From NCBI GenBank assembly GCA_015680685.1, contig MNCI01023346.1, positions 672,916 to 736,915 on the forward strand: DNA of 64,000 nt, written 5' to 3'. A program made the position numbers and the translations under genes. Origin of the DNA: Gnetum montanum. Its lineage: Eukaryota > Streptophyta > Gnetopsida > Gnetales > Gnetaceae. The notes under the pieces are model-generated. The model was not told where the DNA came from. It worked only from the letters and a program-made list of their open reading frames with translations, and did no database searches. Positions 10,396 through 22,326 of this stretch are shown here, piece after piece (position 1 is the first letter of the stretch; the number at the start of each line of letters is the position of its first letter).

Positions 10396-11273
10396 TGATG
10401 AGACACCATTGTAAGGTCCTAATGTTAGATATGTGATGTTAGAGCCCTAATGTTGCATACTTGACGACATGGCTAATAAGCGACGTCAGATACTTGATGT
10501 TGCCTCATCTAAATCTTGCCTATAAATATGTTGCTAGGGTGCTTGAATGAGAAAAGGTAGTAAGTAGTTGATAGTTAGTAGATAGTTATAGTTTTTAATT
10601 TCTTCTTTCAAAGTCTATTATTCCCAATGCATGCCTATAGTGTGATGCTTGTAATCGTATGACACCTTTGTTCGAGTGTGATGTACTTGGACATGTTAGA
10701 TGATTAGCAATAAAGATCAAGATTACTTCCATCATTGTAGCATCCACTTAGATTATCGTTGCTTTAATTATTTAATTCTTTCTTTAGTTAAACATTTCCA
10801 TTTATTATTATTTACTATTCTTGATATTAAGTAGAATGCTTATGCCTTAATCATAAGCATTTAAGTGTAAATACTTGGTAACCCACAAGTGTATCGTTTA
10901 GCACAACTAGTGACATATACTTGGTAATCCTAGAAGTAGCTTCATGAAGTCCAAGACTTGTATGGATGATTAAGTGTGGATACTCATTGCCATAGGCTAG
11001 TTTGATCTTGTTTTCCATTATCCCTTAGTTTAATGAATTTATCTCTTTTCGTCATCATGAGTAGCGTAGAAAGTAGACAACATCATATGCCTCATTTTGG
11101 ACTAAACCATATGTGATAAAGCTACCACTAGTCCAAGTGGAAAGACATCAAACTTCAATCAAAGCATAATGATCTAGATGCCACAACTAGTCCCATCCAC
11201 AGAATTTGACCGAATCACACATGAACGCTTGTGATTTGTATGGTAGAGCATAGGGGTACCTCGTCGCTCATTA
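10396..11273 (+). repeat. 3' LTR of element A
   Basis: Starts TGATGAGACACC and ends GCTCATTA, a decayed CTCATCA. The middle and tail follow the LTR plan of B (tail GGGGTACCTCGTCGCTCA), but the U3 head uses GATGTT/GACGTC-type boxes. It abuts the truncated minus LTR of element C at 11274. Confidence 0.85.
10421..10528 (+). promoter_or_regulatory. Phased GATGTT/GACGTC boxes plus TATA box, LTR of A
   Basis: Boxes are AATGTT 10421, GATGTT 10435, AATGTT 10449, GACGAC 10463, GACGTC 10482 and GATGTT 10496, giving steps of 14, 14, 14, 19 and 14. TATAAATA is at 10521, 25 bp after the start of the last box. The geometry is that of element B although the hexamer differs. Confidence 0.6.
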
Positions 11274-11875
11274 ATAAGCATCCATTCCCATTTTTTATAC
11301 ACATCCTAAACACATTTAGCACCATTGGGTTACCAAGCATTAAGTGTTACTAGGATTACCAAGCGTCAAGCGCATGCTCAAAGTGGTTGTACTTATGTGC
11401 TTAATTAATCGCTACTTAATCTAGCTTAGTTTAGCCTAATTAATTATTTAATTACTTAAAGCATTAAAGGAAATCATATATAACATTAAATGCATAAATA
11501 AATAATTAATCTACTTCCAAGTGCTACAAGGTTTATCAAAAAGCTTGTCTTTATTGCTGCACACATTGCTTTGCTTAGGTATAATAATGCTTAAATAAAG
11601 ATCCATACACTCTTGACTCTTATTGCAGGCACTTAAGAAAAATATTCTACACTTAAGAAAAATATTCTAACTTCCAAATGATAAAACTACAAGAGCTTCA
11701 CTACAACTATGACAAGACATGCCATAAACAAAGTGGGTGAGTGCATATTTATAGGAAAAAATAGACACCATGTTGATGGGGCCACGTCAACACATGAAAT
11801 TGTGCATCGACTGGGGCTAGTCAATGAGGCCTAGTCAATGGGGCCTAGTTGATGTAGCCAATCCATAAGTCATCA
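11274..11875 (-). repeat. 3' LTR of element C, truncated
   Basis: In the minus direction it starts TGATGACTTATGG at 11875, after the purine tract CATGGAGGTA. It matches the LTR of element E (for example GCTTGGTAATCC and AAGTACGACCACTTTGAG). It stops at 11274, where its last ~300 bp are replaced by element A. Confidence 0.8.
11746..11853 (-). promoter_or_regulatory. Phased GTYRAC-type boxes plus TATA box, LTR of C
   Basis: Read on the minus strand, boxes begin 22, 36, 50, 64, 84 and 98 bp from the LTR start: ATCAAC, ATTGAC, ATTGAC, GTCGAT, GTTGAC and ATCAAC. Steps are 14, 14, 14, 20 and 14. TATAAATA begins at 11753 (minus), 24 bp after the start of the last box. Confidence 0.6.
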
Positions 11876-12116
11876 TACCTCCATGACTAAATGAAAAGTC
11901 ATCCTTGAATTCTTTACAATTTGGGAACGTATGGGATTATTGACTGACGATAGATATGCTACAAACATAAACACACATAAACAAACACTAAGTGCCCAAG
12001 TGTATGGATATATAATCATTACAAAATTTTGTAGTGTTCATGACTACAAAATTAAACACCAACATAAAATTTGACAAATACATTCTCCTTTGATGGTGTG
12101 AAGATAATGGAGAAGA

Positions 12117-12626
12117 TTAAACAATCCCAGGTGGTGGAGGCTCCTAAGGTTCTATGAGACATTCTCTTGCTTTAGGCACACGTGGTGGTTGAGGCTATTG
12201 TGATTGTCCTACTACTATTGCAACTTTTGATGGAAGATGGAAAGCATCCAACAATGCTTTCATTTTTTCCTTCTTACTCTTAGGATTGTGCACAATCCAC
12301 ATAGCTTTGCCAATGTGGGTTGGAATGCGCACATCTGAAGGACAAGGCATTGTTGGAAATAGCTCCTTAACATTGAAAAACCAAGTACCAAATTGTTTGC
12401 ATTTGATTTCAAATAACATGATTGCATTTTGCAATTCTTAGTATTCATTCATCCTTCTGGCTAGCTCTTAGCAGTTGATCTTTGATCAGTGAATCTTACC
12501 CTGAGAAACTTGAGTTCAGCGTTTGCAATCTCAAGCTTTTGCTTGGTATTTTTGTAATGCTTGAACTCTACCTTGTACAAAAAGTATGAGCTAGCCACCT
12601 ACTTCTCTAACTCTAACTACAATTGT
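12117..12626 (-). pseudogene. Third ORF of element C, C-terminal part
   Basis: Carries the C-terminal signature, best in 12434-12195: FGTWFFNVKELFPTMPCPSD then PTHIGKAMWIVHNPKSKKEK. The frame ends at TAA (12119-12117) after a P-rich tail like that of element E. The LTR of element D interrupts the ORF at 12627, and the N-terminal remainder is at 22327-24322. Confidence 0.75.
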
Positions 12627-13134
12627 TGTGACATCCTATTCTCGGATGTTGTAAAAATGTGATCACTTAATTTATCGCATTCATCATTTTCTTAGATAAT
12701 ATAATAGAAAAACCATAAATAATTAATAAATGAATTAATTGGTAAATAAATGATTGCTAATTTGGAATAAAAAGAGGAAAATAGGAAAATTTTATTAATA
12801 GAAGAGAGTACGGTAACGTCCTTTGGGTTATCTTCCTATGCCACTTAAGCCCTAGAGGTAATTTGGCATTACCACCATGGTTAGGTTGTTTAGCCAAAGG
12901 GGTGATCAGCTCCTTCTTTTCCAACTTCACTTGGCTCTCGTCACTTGCCTATTCCTAACTTTGCAGCTCCATGTTAGCACAACCTCTAAATCCAAGCTTA
13001 AATGACATATGTTAAAGCCTTCCTAAGGGATACATGAATAATTGTAACTCCTCATAATGAGGTGCCCCTTCATTTGAAGGTTAAGTACATTGTTTACAAT
13101 TGTTACCATCCTTAACATGGGATGGGATGTTACA
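12627..13134 (-). repeat. 3' LTR of element D
   Basis: 508 bp, TGTGACATCC to GATGTTACA on the plus strand, matching 21818-22326. The purine tract of the minus-strand element (AAGGGGGTAGAT) is at 13135-13146. Confidence 0.9.
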
Positions 13135-13299
13135 ATCTACCCCCTTAGACATCTAGCGTGTCCTTGAGTGCTTCCTCTATATCTAGCTGCTCAGCTACTA
13201 CTTCATCATTATATTCCTTAGCTTTAATTCCTTTATTTTCCTCATTATCATCTATACAAATAGAAAATTAGAAACTATAAAACATAATTTATTACATCC

Positions 13300-13460
13300 A
13301 TAGTAAATGTAATTTATCATTCAATATCGTGATGATCAAAAAGTTGGAGGTAAGTATTAAAAATAAACTTCCTATTTTCCCAAGTTTATTGATCATAATT
13401 TGACCATTGAACAAGTACTTCGTTGATAGTTTTATTTCGTAATTTCTTCGTTTGTTGGTT
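13300..13460 (-). pseudogene. Chromodomain of element D
   Basis: The minus-strand reading after the integrase C-terminus gives ITIKNQQTKKLRNKTINEVL then VQWSNYDQ and TWENRK, with a stop between. This fits a retrotransposon chromodomain (LVQW...TWE), the module that directs integration to heterochromatin in chromoviruses. It is short and frame-broken. The position directly after the [12 protein letters not shown] integrase end supports the call. Confidence 0.65.
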
Positions 13461-14860
13461 CTTAATTGTAATGGGTCTAACTTTAAAGCTAGTGTTGGAT
13501 CATAATGGCAAAGTATTCCAGTTTAGCACATATGGTATACCATTTTCATGAAATTTCTTTAGCAAGCTTACATGGAAAACTGGATGACTTTTTAAGGTTG
13601 CTGGAAGATTTAATCGATATGCTACTTCACAAATTCTTTCAATTATTTCAAAGGGTCCACAAAATCTCGATGCTAATTTAGTATATTTTCCAAGTTTAAG
13701 AGAACTTCTGGTAGGTTTTACTCTCAATAGTACTTGATCTTCTACTTGGAATTCTTTTTTAAGTTGATGTTGACCTGCATATCCTTTATATTTATACTAG
13801 GCAGCTTGTAATTTTTGTGTAACTATTGTGACAATGTTTTCCATTATTTTCATTTCTTCTTCCTTCCATTTTGTTCTTAAGGTTGGATCTGCCCAAGTTA
13901 GTGGTGTACGAAAATTACGTCCATACACTACTTTGAATTTTTTTCAATATATGGAATCTTGATAATTGTTATTATAGGAAAATTCTACTAGGTGCAAATA
14001 ATTCTTCCACATTTTTGGTCTACTACCAACATAGCTTTGTAGGATATCTTCTAATATTCTATTCATACATTTGGTTTGTCCATCTGTCTTAGGATGGTAA
14101 GCTATGCTAAATTTCAACTGGGTTTCAATCTCTTTGAAGAAATTTTTCCAAAATTTAGATATGAACTTGGGATCTTTGTTCAAGGTGATAGATTTTGGAT
14201 AACCATGCAATCAAAATACATCATGTATGAATTTTTGGGCTATATCTTCTGTTGTGTTTGTAGATTTCAAAGCTAAAAATGTGCCATCTTTGATAGATGA
14301 TCAACTACCACCAAAATTGAGACATTTACCTTTTTGGTTATTGGCAATCCCATAATGAAATCCATGGTGACATCTTCCCATTTCCAAGTTGGGACTTCAA
14401 TAGGTTGTAATAACCCATTGGGTATTCTTTGTTTGGCTTGTATTCTTTGGCATGTTGGACAATTTTTAATGTATAAGGACATATCATTCTTCATTCTAGG
14501 CTAAAAATAAGATTTGCATATCATCATATAAGTCTTAATATAACCTAGGTGTCCTGCATATGGTACTTCATGTGCTTCACACGATAACCTTAGTCTCTAA
14601 TTTTCTTTCGGTATGCACACTCTTTTTCCTTTCATCAATAAACCGTTAGAGGTAAGTTGATATCGAGGCTTAGTGGAAATATTGGTTAAAATCTTCTTAA
14701 AATAAGGATCTTCTTTTATTTGTTCCTTGATTTCTTCTTTCATAAGGGTCGTTACCACATCTATCATTAAGTTCCACATTTGACTAAGGGCATCAGCTAC
14801 TACATTTTTCTTACTAAGGATATATTTGATTTAGAAATCATATTCAATTAATAATTCTAC
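13461..14860 (-). pseudogene. Integrase of element D (decayed)
   Basis: Three open blocks. 14779-14597 (YFKKILTN..., GLLMKGKRVCIPKEN) is the linker after RNase H. 14494-14273 has the zinc-binding end CPTCQRIQAKQ and the catalytic strand WEDVTMDFIMGLP. 14210-13944 has NKDPKFISKFW, HPKTDGQTKCMNRILE and WKNYLHLVEFSYN. 13727-13500 is the GPFEII...[13 protein letters not shown]-terminal domain. The D,D-35-E acids are recognisable (D in MDF, D in KDP, E in ILE) but stops and frameshifts make it non-functional. Confidence 0.8.
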
Positions 14861-16119
14861 CCATTTCCTTTGACAAGTATTCAAAATCGATTGTCTCTGC
14901 AAATATTCTAAAGTTTTATGATTTTTTTAGTACAAACCTTTTTCCACAAATATAATGTCTTCAAACTTTCAAAGCATGAATAATTGTTAGCAATTCTAAA
15001 TCATGGGTTGAGTAATTTACCTTAGCTCATAATTTACGAGATTCATAACATACCACTTTATCTTCTTGTGAAAGAATTACATCAATTACTATTCCACAGA
15101 CATTCATGGATACTTCAAATGGTAATTTTTCATATGGAATTCTCAAAATAGGTGTTTTTGTGAGTAACATATTTAATCTAAGGAAATATTTTTTGCATTT
15201 TTCATCAAACTTAAACACATGTTTCTCCTACAAAAGGTCAGTCAATGGAGCTACCACTGTAGAATAATCTTTAATGAAACATCAATAAAAACTAGCTAAA
15301 CCCAAGAAGCTGTGAACCACTGTAACATCTTCTAATTCAAGCTAGTTCCAAATCGCACTAATTTTTACTGGATCTACTTGCAATCATTTCTTAGAAACTA
15401 TATGATCCAAGTATGAAACTTCTTCCTTAAAGAGGTTACATTTACTCAGTTTAGCTTTTAACTGATGTTCTTTAAGAATTTCCATTGTAATTTTTAAATG
15501 ACTGACATGTTCTTCTCTTGACTTAGAATAAACAAGTATATCATCCATAAATACTATAACATATTGATCAAGATATTCATGAAAAATATTATTTATTAAT
15601 GCCATGAATGTTGTAGGTGCATTAGTTAATCTAAACGGCGTCACAACAAATTCGTATAATCCATACCTGGTTTTGAAAGTAGTTTTCTCAATATCTTTCT
15701 CCTTGATCCTTTTTTGGTGATAACTTGACTTTAAATCAATCTTTGAAACATAACATGCATCCATAAGTTGATCAAAAAAATCATCTATCCTAGGCAAATG
15801 ATAAGTATTTTTAATTATCACTTTATTCAATGCTATATAATCGATGCATAATCTTAGCGTATCATCTTTCTTTTTAACAAATAAGACTGGTGCACCCCAA
15901 GGTGATACGTTAGGTCGAATTTTCTCTTTTTCCAATAATTAGTCTAATTGTACTTTTAATTCTCTTAACTTAGAAGTAGAGAATCTATAAGAGGCTTTTG
16001 AAATAGGTTGTGTACTCAGAAAAATATCAATAGCATGCTCAATGGTTCTTTTTGGAGGTAGTTCTCTAGTTTTACCAAATATTAAATCTTTATATTTCTT
16101 AAGTTCTTTTGGAATCTCA
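14861..16119 (-). pseudogene. Reverse transcriptase and RNase H of element D (decayed)
   Basis: The 15935-15384 block holds the RT core: [50 protein letters not shown] and [14 protein letters not shown], so the catalytic DD is preserved. RNase H relics follow at 15218-15027 (FEVSMNVCGIVIDVILSQED, with weak catalytic residues) and further left to 14861. Order and motifs are typical of chromoviruses. Confidence 0.85.
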
Positions 16120-16570
16120 CTACTTGAAGATCTCTAAGGTTGGGTTACTTTGACAACCAACAATGTAGCACCCTTTTTGACTAATTTTTTTGGATTGCTT
16201 AATGGTTATTGTATGAATTTGCCTTGTTGTTCCTAACCCCATTAGAACCTTGACTCCATCAGTGGTTGAGACTTTTGAAATACGAGTTCCAAAGTGGGCA
16301 GTAATATCAAATTTTTGCAGGAAAGACATTCTTGAACTTGCATCAACATCACCTAGTTCAAATTCAAAGAATTTATCAATGAAAGACATGTTTTGTAAAG
16401 CAAAGTTAATTTCTTCATATCTAGTATACTTGCTCACAGTTATTCCATCTGCCAGTTCTATCTTAATAATTTTCTTGGAAGGTAAACTTAATTTCAATAA
16501 ATAAATTAATTTTGAAGAAATAAAGATATCATCGGCACCACTATCAATAAAAAATTTAATTTTTTACCTT
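16120..16570 (-). pseudogene. Aspartic protease of element D
   Basis: Minus-strand FFIDSGADDIFISS near 16550-16505 carries the active-site D-S-G. One stop then separates it from the 16497-16120 block (LADGITVSKY, ...LGDVDASSRMSFLQKFD). It would cleave the Gag-Pol polyprotein. It is broken by a stop and a frame change. Confidence 0.7.
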
Positions 16571-17797
16571 TAATTAAACCTTCAAAAATTAATAAAGCAA
16601 ATTGAAATTTATGCAAACCTAATTTAATTGATGTAGATATTTTCTTCATTGCTATGGTGGTGGTTGGAATTTTTTCTTTGTTCATGTTTGGGTTGGATTT
16701 TTTATCTCTGATTTGGTTGGTCCTTTGTACTTTTGTTCACAATTTTGGATACTCTCGTTTGAAATGATCTTCATAACAAACAAAACATCTTGATCCTAAT
16801 TGAGCTCATTTGGTTAGTGTTTTCTCTACCGTTGCTTGTGGAAAGGTAGTTTGTCGAAGAGTTGCCTGTCAAAGGGTAGCTCGTGTCTGATTCAAGTTCT
16901 CATAATCCTTAGCAATTCTATATGCTTCATCAATGGTTTGAGGATTATGAGCTCATGTTTGGGGATGTAGTTAAGCATGTAGTCTACCAATGAATTTTGA
17001 AGTTAATTCTCTCTCATCCCAATGACTTACATACCAAGAAAGATCATAGGGTTCCTTATAGTAATCCTCTACAGATTGCCTTCCCAATCTTAAGGAGTAA
17101 AATCTCATTTTGCACTATTTGAGGAAAGAATTAGGTACAATTTTTTGTTTAAAATCTCGACAAAAATTAAGCCAATTTTTAATCAAACCTTAAGATCTTA
17201 GCCCATTCCACCATATTGCTGCAAGTCCTCTTAAATACAAGGAGATAACTTCTAAATGTTCCTAGCTTGACAAATTGAACATATCGAAGTAGTTTTTCAT
17301 TATACAAAGCCAATCCTTTGCCATGAACTTGTGTCAATGATTCTTTAGGTGGATTAAGCCAGTTCTCATATCCCTTATCTTCAGTTTCTACTCTATGGCC
17401 TAAAGGAGGGATTTTGGTATCCTATCCACTAAAAGGTGGGGGTTGTTTTTGGTGTGGATCCCTAGGGGAGAGTTGATCTTGGTCTTGATGTTGATTCCTA
17501 AGTGGAACGTGAGTAGGATTTGAAGGTTGAGTGAGATGGTCAGTTAATTGCTTGATAGAGTTTGTAAAGGAAGCCATCTTTCCTTGCACGTTTAATCATT
17601 TATCCTCTGAACTATGAAATAATTTCCTAATTTCCTCAGACATATTTTGCATCTCTATCCCAAATCCCTAATTTGACTGATGAAACTCTTCTTGAACACC
17701 TTTGATCTCATTAATTTGATCTTCAAGGGCATTCATCTAGTCATTGACTTGAGCCTCCATTTCTCTCCAATTTATTCTTCGGGTTCTGGACATTTGT
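16571..17797 (-). pseudogene. gag: gag of element D (decayed)
   Basis: The minus-strand ATG at 17797 opens MSRTRRINWREMEAQVND followed by a coiled-coil-like ALEDQINEIKGVQEEFHQS region. A relic CFVCYEDHFKREYP (near 16795-16750) is a zinc knuckle whose last cysteine is lost. Capsid-region motifs around 17000-17350 are scattered over frames by stops. Confidence 0.65.
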
Positions 17798-19372
17798 AAG
17801 TTGAATAAATTAGGTATGTTGGTAATCCTTAGCTTTTATGGCCCTTTTTATGGGTCTTGAAATAGTTAATTAGTTATAGAAGAAGTTGAAACTGTCATGG
17901 ATTTCTTATCAAGTACTGAATCCTAATTATTTTTAGGACCTTTAACAATGGATTAAAACACTAATTTTCTATAACTCGAAAGCTAAATCTAATAGTTTCA
18001 TTGAGTTTGGAAGGTTCAAATCTATTAGAATCAATTTTTGTTTAGTTGAAAACAGACTCCAAATTCAAAACTTATAGCCATTTTAAATTTACAAAACTTG
18101 CACATTTTTCAAGACATCCTGAGAGATCACCCATCCCAGTTCTACTCTAGAATGAGCACGCTTAATGACAAAGTTTGTATCTCCATTGTTACTAAGACAT
18201 TAATTTTGAATTTTTGAAAATATTTGTATGCATTTTTAATTTAAATTGACAATTAATAATGAAAATTTTTAAAATTTTTAGTTAATTGTTGAGAAATTTA
18301 TATTTCTCGTTTGTTGATAGAAAATTTTTGTTGCATAGATGATGGCCCATTTCAAGGTCCACAGGGCCCTCCTTTGGGTTGACACAACTTATCTCAAGGT
18401 CCACATGGCCCTCTTATGGGTCTACATGACCCATCTCAGTGCCACCCAACCCATCAGTGGGCTTGCATGGCCCCTTGATTGGGCTTATGTGACTCCTATG
18501 CACATTTAGCAGAGAGGCAGTTTGTGGTGGTGTCTGAAGAGGTAATTTTTGATGGTGTGGGAGGTAGTTTGAGATGCAGCTTGTAGTGGCGCGGGAGGTA
18601 GTTTGTGGTAGTGTGGGAGGCAATTTATGTAGTGCATGAAGTGATTTTTGGTGGTAGATGCAGGGCACTGTGCAACAATAGGTGGTAAAGTAGCGACGGT
18701 TAGAAGAAAAAGCAAGTGCATGACGTGGTAGTGGGCACATGGCGGTGGTAGCAAGCACACGGTTGTGGGTGGCATGAGGACAGGGGCAAGCATGGTGCAG
18801 TAGTAGGGGGCAATGCATGATGCAAGGTTGCCCTTAGGGTTGGCCCAAGGGCCAATCCCTTTATAGTCATTGGTTGCAGCTCACAACAGGCCTAGGTTCA
18901 AAATTTTTTTAATAATAACAAATTTTAGGGCTCAGACTTGAACTCAAGACCTTTGGCCCCTTGTTTTTTTTTAAATTTTTTTTTTAAAATTATATTATTT
19001 TTTTAAAATTTCAAACTGCACATAACCCAAGAATTACTGTATTTTTCAAACCATAAGTTAGATTTTCATGAAATTGGTATTGTTGGAATCGTCTCAAAGA
19101 GCACTTTGCATTAAGCTGGAGATAATTTCGTAAAACAAAAAGTAAACATTAATTTTTTTTAAAAAAGTGAATGTTAGCTTTATCAAATCTTTGATTAACT
19201 TAAATTAAAATTTCTTCTTTGCTTCTATTAAGATTTTTATGGTTGCATTATGAATATGAAAAGAAAAAAGGCTTTACCCATCACAACTTAATATCAACAA
19301 AAGATTGAAAGATTCTATTAGCGAACATGCTTGAAAATTTTATACCATTAAAGGATTCTATTCATCTTCATC
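17798..19372 (-). other. Leader region of element D
   Basis: No coding signal is seen for gag-pol. The 18340-18480 stretch repeats AAGGTCCACAnGGCCC-like words three or four times. 18520-18800 is GTGG/GTAG-rich and gives a compositional ORF on the minus strand. A poly-T/A tract lies at 18960-19000. Confidence 0.5.
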
Positions 19373-20417
19373 ATGGCCCCTAAGCATCAAGCTTCACCTC
19401 TACCTTAGACTCCCAGGTAGCTCTTAATCGACCATTATTGTTTTATATTAAAATAATGTACTCTCTTTCGATTGTGTTTGTAGCTTATTTGGGAAACAGG
19501 GGTTTCAGTACCTTACAACTTTAACTTCATCTAATTTACTTGTCTTTCCCATTTTTAAACTTTCCCATTATAAAGGCATTATCATGGAATGGTGTGAATA
19601 GTATAATAGTAAAAAAAGTTCTACTTCATAGTTAGTTTTTGGAGCAAGAACAATCCTTCCTTCTGATATTTAAACAACCTTTGATTTTTAGTAAGGAGAG
19701 GATCATTTAATTCCATTAGTTTTCTCCCTAAAATGTAAATCATTTTGCAAAAAAGAATTATCTGATTATGTTTTTGATTCTGCTCTTGGCAAAAGCCAAT
19801 TTGTTCATGAAAATTTCATTAATGAGGTTCATTTTAATTTATGTCTACTCATTTATAGTAAGGTTTTGTGATATAAACATTGATCCCATCTTAATTATTA
19901 TTCTATTTACATTCTCCATGATGCCATAATTGGTAGAATTTATAACTGGTCATTATGTTGTTTCTTTGCCTAGTATAATGCCATGACTAGAATTACTGTT
20001 ATCCAGCAAAATCCTGCCAAATCTTATACGTTATGCTGTGTACCCTTGTTCATGTATTTGATCCTAGGTTATGATCATCCAAACAAACATTTTAGTTGTT
20101 ACAATCCTTGATTATGCCCTAAATTTCTTGAAAATGAGAGAGTTATAAGGAGTAAGATTATGGATGCCAAGAAAGGTCAATTGGCTTTACAGCATACTCA
20201 AAATTAAGAGGAAATCAACGAGGTATTTTTATGTATTTATTATTTTGTTATTGTTAATTATGTATTTGATAGTGTAATTTAGGTGAAAAAATGAGCCGAT
20301 TCAAAGTGCCCAAGCTAGAGTTACAGAAGCTGAAGTAGTTCAAGGTACTTCAACCTTTGGTATGGTTCAACCACAAGAATAGATCACACTCTCTATTCTT
20401 AAGGTATATATTTAAAT

Positions 20418-20478
<61 letters not shown>

Positions 20479-21578
20479 AACTTAGTTTAATGTCTTATTT
20501 TTTTTCTAATAAATTTCTTTTTGTAAAGGCAATGTACTATGCAAAGTTCTAGTGGTCTAGTAGTTATAAGACAACAAGCTCAACAATAGGCTCAACAAAA
20601 AACTCAATAAAGTATAAGAAAAGATAAGGAAAAGCAACCAAAGGTAAGTTTTAATTATTTAAAGGTTTGAATACTTTCCTCTTTCCTTTGTATGATGTTG
20701 ATTTTTGTGTTGTAGATGTTTATAGAGCAATAGTAGTTTATCTGAGAAATGGAGAAAGATGATGCAAGTGCCACTTTCGAACAGACTCTCATTCTTCCAT
20801 CTAGATCACCAAGCATGCCTTCTTTTTTTTCTGACACTTGTAGGAGGTTCTCTTCCATAGGCAACACTGACACCACTTTCTAAGTCTATTCTAGTGGTTC
20901 ATTTTTTTTTATATCTTAGGTTCTTTTTATTCAATGGGATAGATAGTGGCGACTATTGAAGGACTTGTGCTTCTTTGGTGTATTAGTCAGTGAATTTCTA
21001 ATAATAAACCCTATTTTGTTTGGGATGATGTTTACCACTTATAGGAGTCTCACTCATGCAACCTCAAGGTAGACTATGATTTAGTACAGATTGGAGCTCC
21101 ATCATCTTTGCATGTAAGTCCTGAGGATGCTCCAAATGTTGTCAAAGATTTGGAGCAACTCTTAGGATAATTGGAGAGTGCAAGTGCTTCGCTCGTCATC
21201 TAGAGATTCGTGAACGGTTCTTCCAAATTGATAACGATCGATTTTAGGTAAATACTTTTTTTTAATTATTATTCTTTAATTTTTTTGATTTGTTTATAAC
21301 TCATAATGTAAGTCTTTTTTATGTAGAGAAAATAGAAGGAATGGTAAAAGGACCAGGATGATCGATCGATTCAAATAGATATGCTGAAGATCCAAATCAA
21401 AAGAAAGGAGGAATCAATAGCAATAGCAAGACATGTGATCAAGTACATTAAATAATTATGTGATATATTGGCTGAATGTAAGGTAGTGCTTAGCAAGAAG
21501 GTTGCCACTAATGAAGAAAGGGAAGCATAATTGAAGATAGTCATAGATCTCCTTGATTTATTTGGTTATAACAAATGA
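19373..21578 (+). pseudogene. Unidentified intron-containing gene, antisense inside element D
   Basis: I do not recognise the protein. Exon 1 (19373-19416, MAPKHQASPLP) ends at a GT. The intron 19417-19483 ends in AG. Exon 2 (19484-20222, 739 nt) continues in phase and reads about 245 codons interrupted almost only by TAG, TAA and TGA where Q or R is expected. Further exons end at 20403 and 20643, then 20716 to about 20910, about 20930-21247, and about 21327-21578. These have GT-AG borders, but some joins need a 1-nt shift. Exon 2 is rich in aromatic residues (GRIYNWSLCCFFA; LILGYDHPNKHFSCYN). Later exons are Q-rich and then coiled-coil (IDMLKIQIKRKEESIAIARH), ending LFGYNK and TGA. It is a captured gene or an antisense ORF of the element. 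Confidence 0.6.
20412..20476 (+). repeat. (CA)n microsatellite
   Basis: About 65 bp of near-perfect CA dinucleotides with one interrupting A, inside a proposed intron of the antisense gene. Confidence 0.95.
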
Positions 21579-21778
21579 TCACAGTTGTTTTACATCTTTC
21601 CCATTCTTGTGTTTTGCTTCTTTCCCCACTCTTCCTTTTCTGTATTTTGCTTGGATGTACTTCCTCTTACTCTGTTACACAATAATATAAAATAAAATAA
21701 TATTTTTCTTCCATTTTGGTATTTTTCTTAGATGTACTTGTGTTTTATAATAATAATAATAAAATAAGGTTTCTCTTC

Positions 21779-21817
21779 CACTTTGGCTCTTAAATCTTGG
21801 TTTGCTCTAATCCCAAA
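21779..21817 (-). other. Primer-binding site of element D
   Basis: The minus strand after the 5' LTR reads TTTGGGATTAGAGCAAACCA. This is a decayed TGGTATCAGAGC, the site complementary to plant initiator tRNA-Met used by many chromoviruses. Confidence 0.7.
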
Positions 21818-22326
21818 TGTAACATCCCATTCTTGAATGTCGTAAAAATATGATCACTTAATTTATTGCATTCATTGTTTTCTTAGATAATATAATAGAA
21901 ACATTATGAATACTTAATAAATGAATTAACTGGTAAATAAATAATTAGTACTTCAGAATAAAAAGAGAAAAATGAAAAAATTTTATTAATCGAAGAGAGT
22001 ACAGTAATGCCCTTTGGATTATCTTCCTATGCCACTTAAGCCTTAGAGGCAATCCAGCACTACCACCATGGTTAGGTTATCTAGCCAAAGAGGTGATCAA
22101 TCCCTTCTTTTTCCACTTCACATAGCTACCATCACTTCCCTATTCTTGGCTCTGCGACTCCATGCTAGCATGACCTCTAAACCTAGTCTTAAATGACATA
22201 GGTCAAACCCTTTCCCAAAGGATACATGAATAATCATAACTCCTTATAACAAGGTGCCCCTTCATTTGAAGGTTAATTACATTGTTTACAATTATTTCCA
22301 CCCTTAACAAGGGATAAGACGTTACA
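21818..22326 (-). repeat. 5' LTR of element D
   Basis: 509 bp, TGTAACATCC to GACGTTACA in plus orientation, with full-length similarity to 12627-13134. Element C's third ORF resumes at 22327. Confidence 0.9.

Larger units (their letters stand above)
1..11273 (+). mobile_element. Element A: Athila-like LTR retrotransposon, 3' part
   Basis: Only the 3' portion lies in the window: third ORF, purine tract and 3' LTR. The ORF is split at 1784/9372 by element B. The two halves rejoin in the same order as the intact copies of this ORF elsewhere in the window, which proves the nesting. The LTR ends at 11273, directly against a truncated minus-strand LTR of element C, so A most likely inserted into C's LTR. 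The 5' part and left target duplication are outside the window. The candidate right duplication is ATAAG at 11274-11278. The Athila-like assignment comes from the family primer site seen in B and F and from the ORF after pol. Confidence 0.8.
12627..22326 (-). mobile_element. Element D: chromodomain Ty3/gypsy (Tekay/Del-like) element with antisense gene
   Basis: LTRs at 12627-13134 and 21818-22326 are direct repeats starting TGTRACATCC and ending GTTACA. Minus-strand order is gag, protease, reverse transcriptase, RNase H, integrase, chromodomain. The primer site is a decayed initiator-Met type. D interrupts C's third ORF. The flanks (ATTGT left, GTCAT right) do not form a clear target duplication. 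Between the 5' LTR (right side) and gag lies about 4 kb of non-gag DNA holding a plus-strand, intron-containing gene. Confidence 0.85.

Noticed and set aside
12622-12626. Target duplication of element D (ATTGT against GTCAT at 22327)
   Set aside because: The two pentamers do not match well enough to claim a duplication.
18414-18818. Minus-strand 134-codon ORF rich in C, H and P, and an overlapping 95-codon ORF
   Set aside because: Both arise from the GTGG/GTAG-rich low-complexity leader of element D. No conserved motif is visible.
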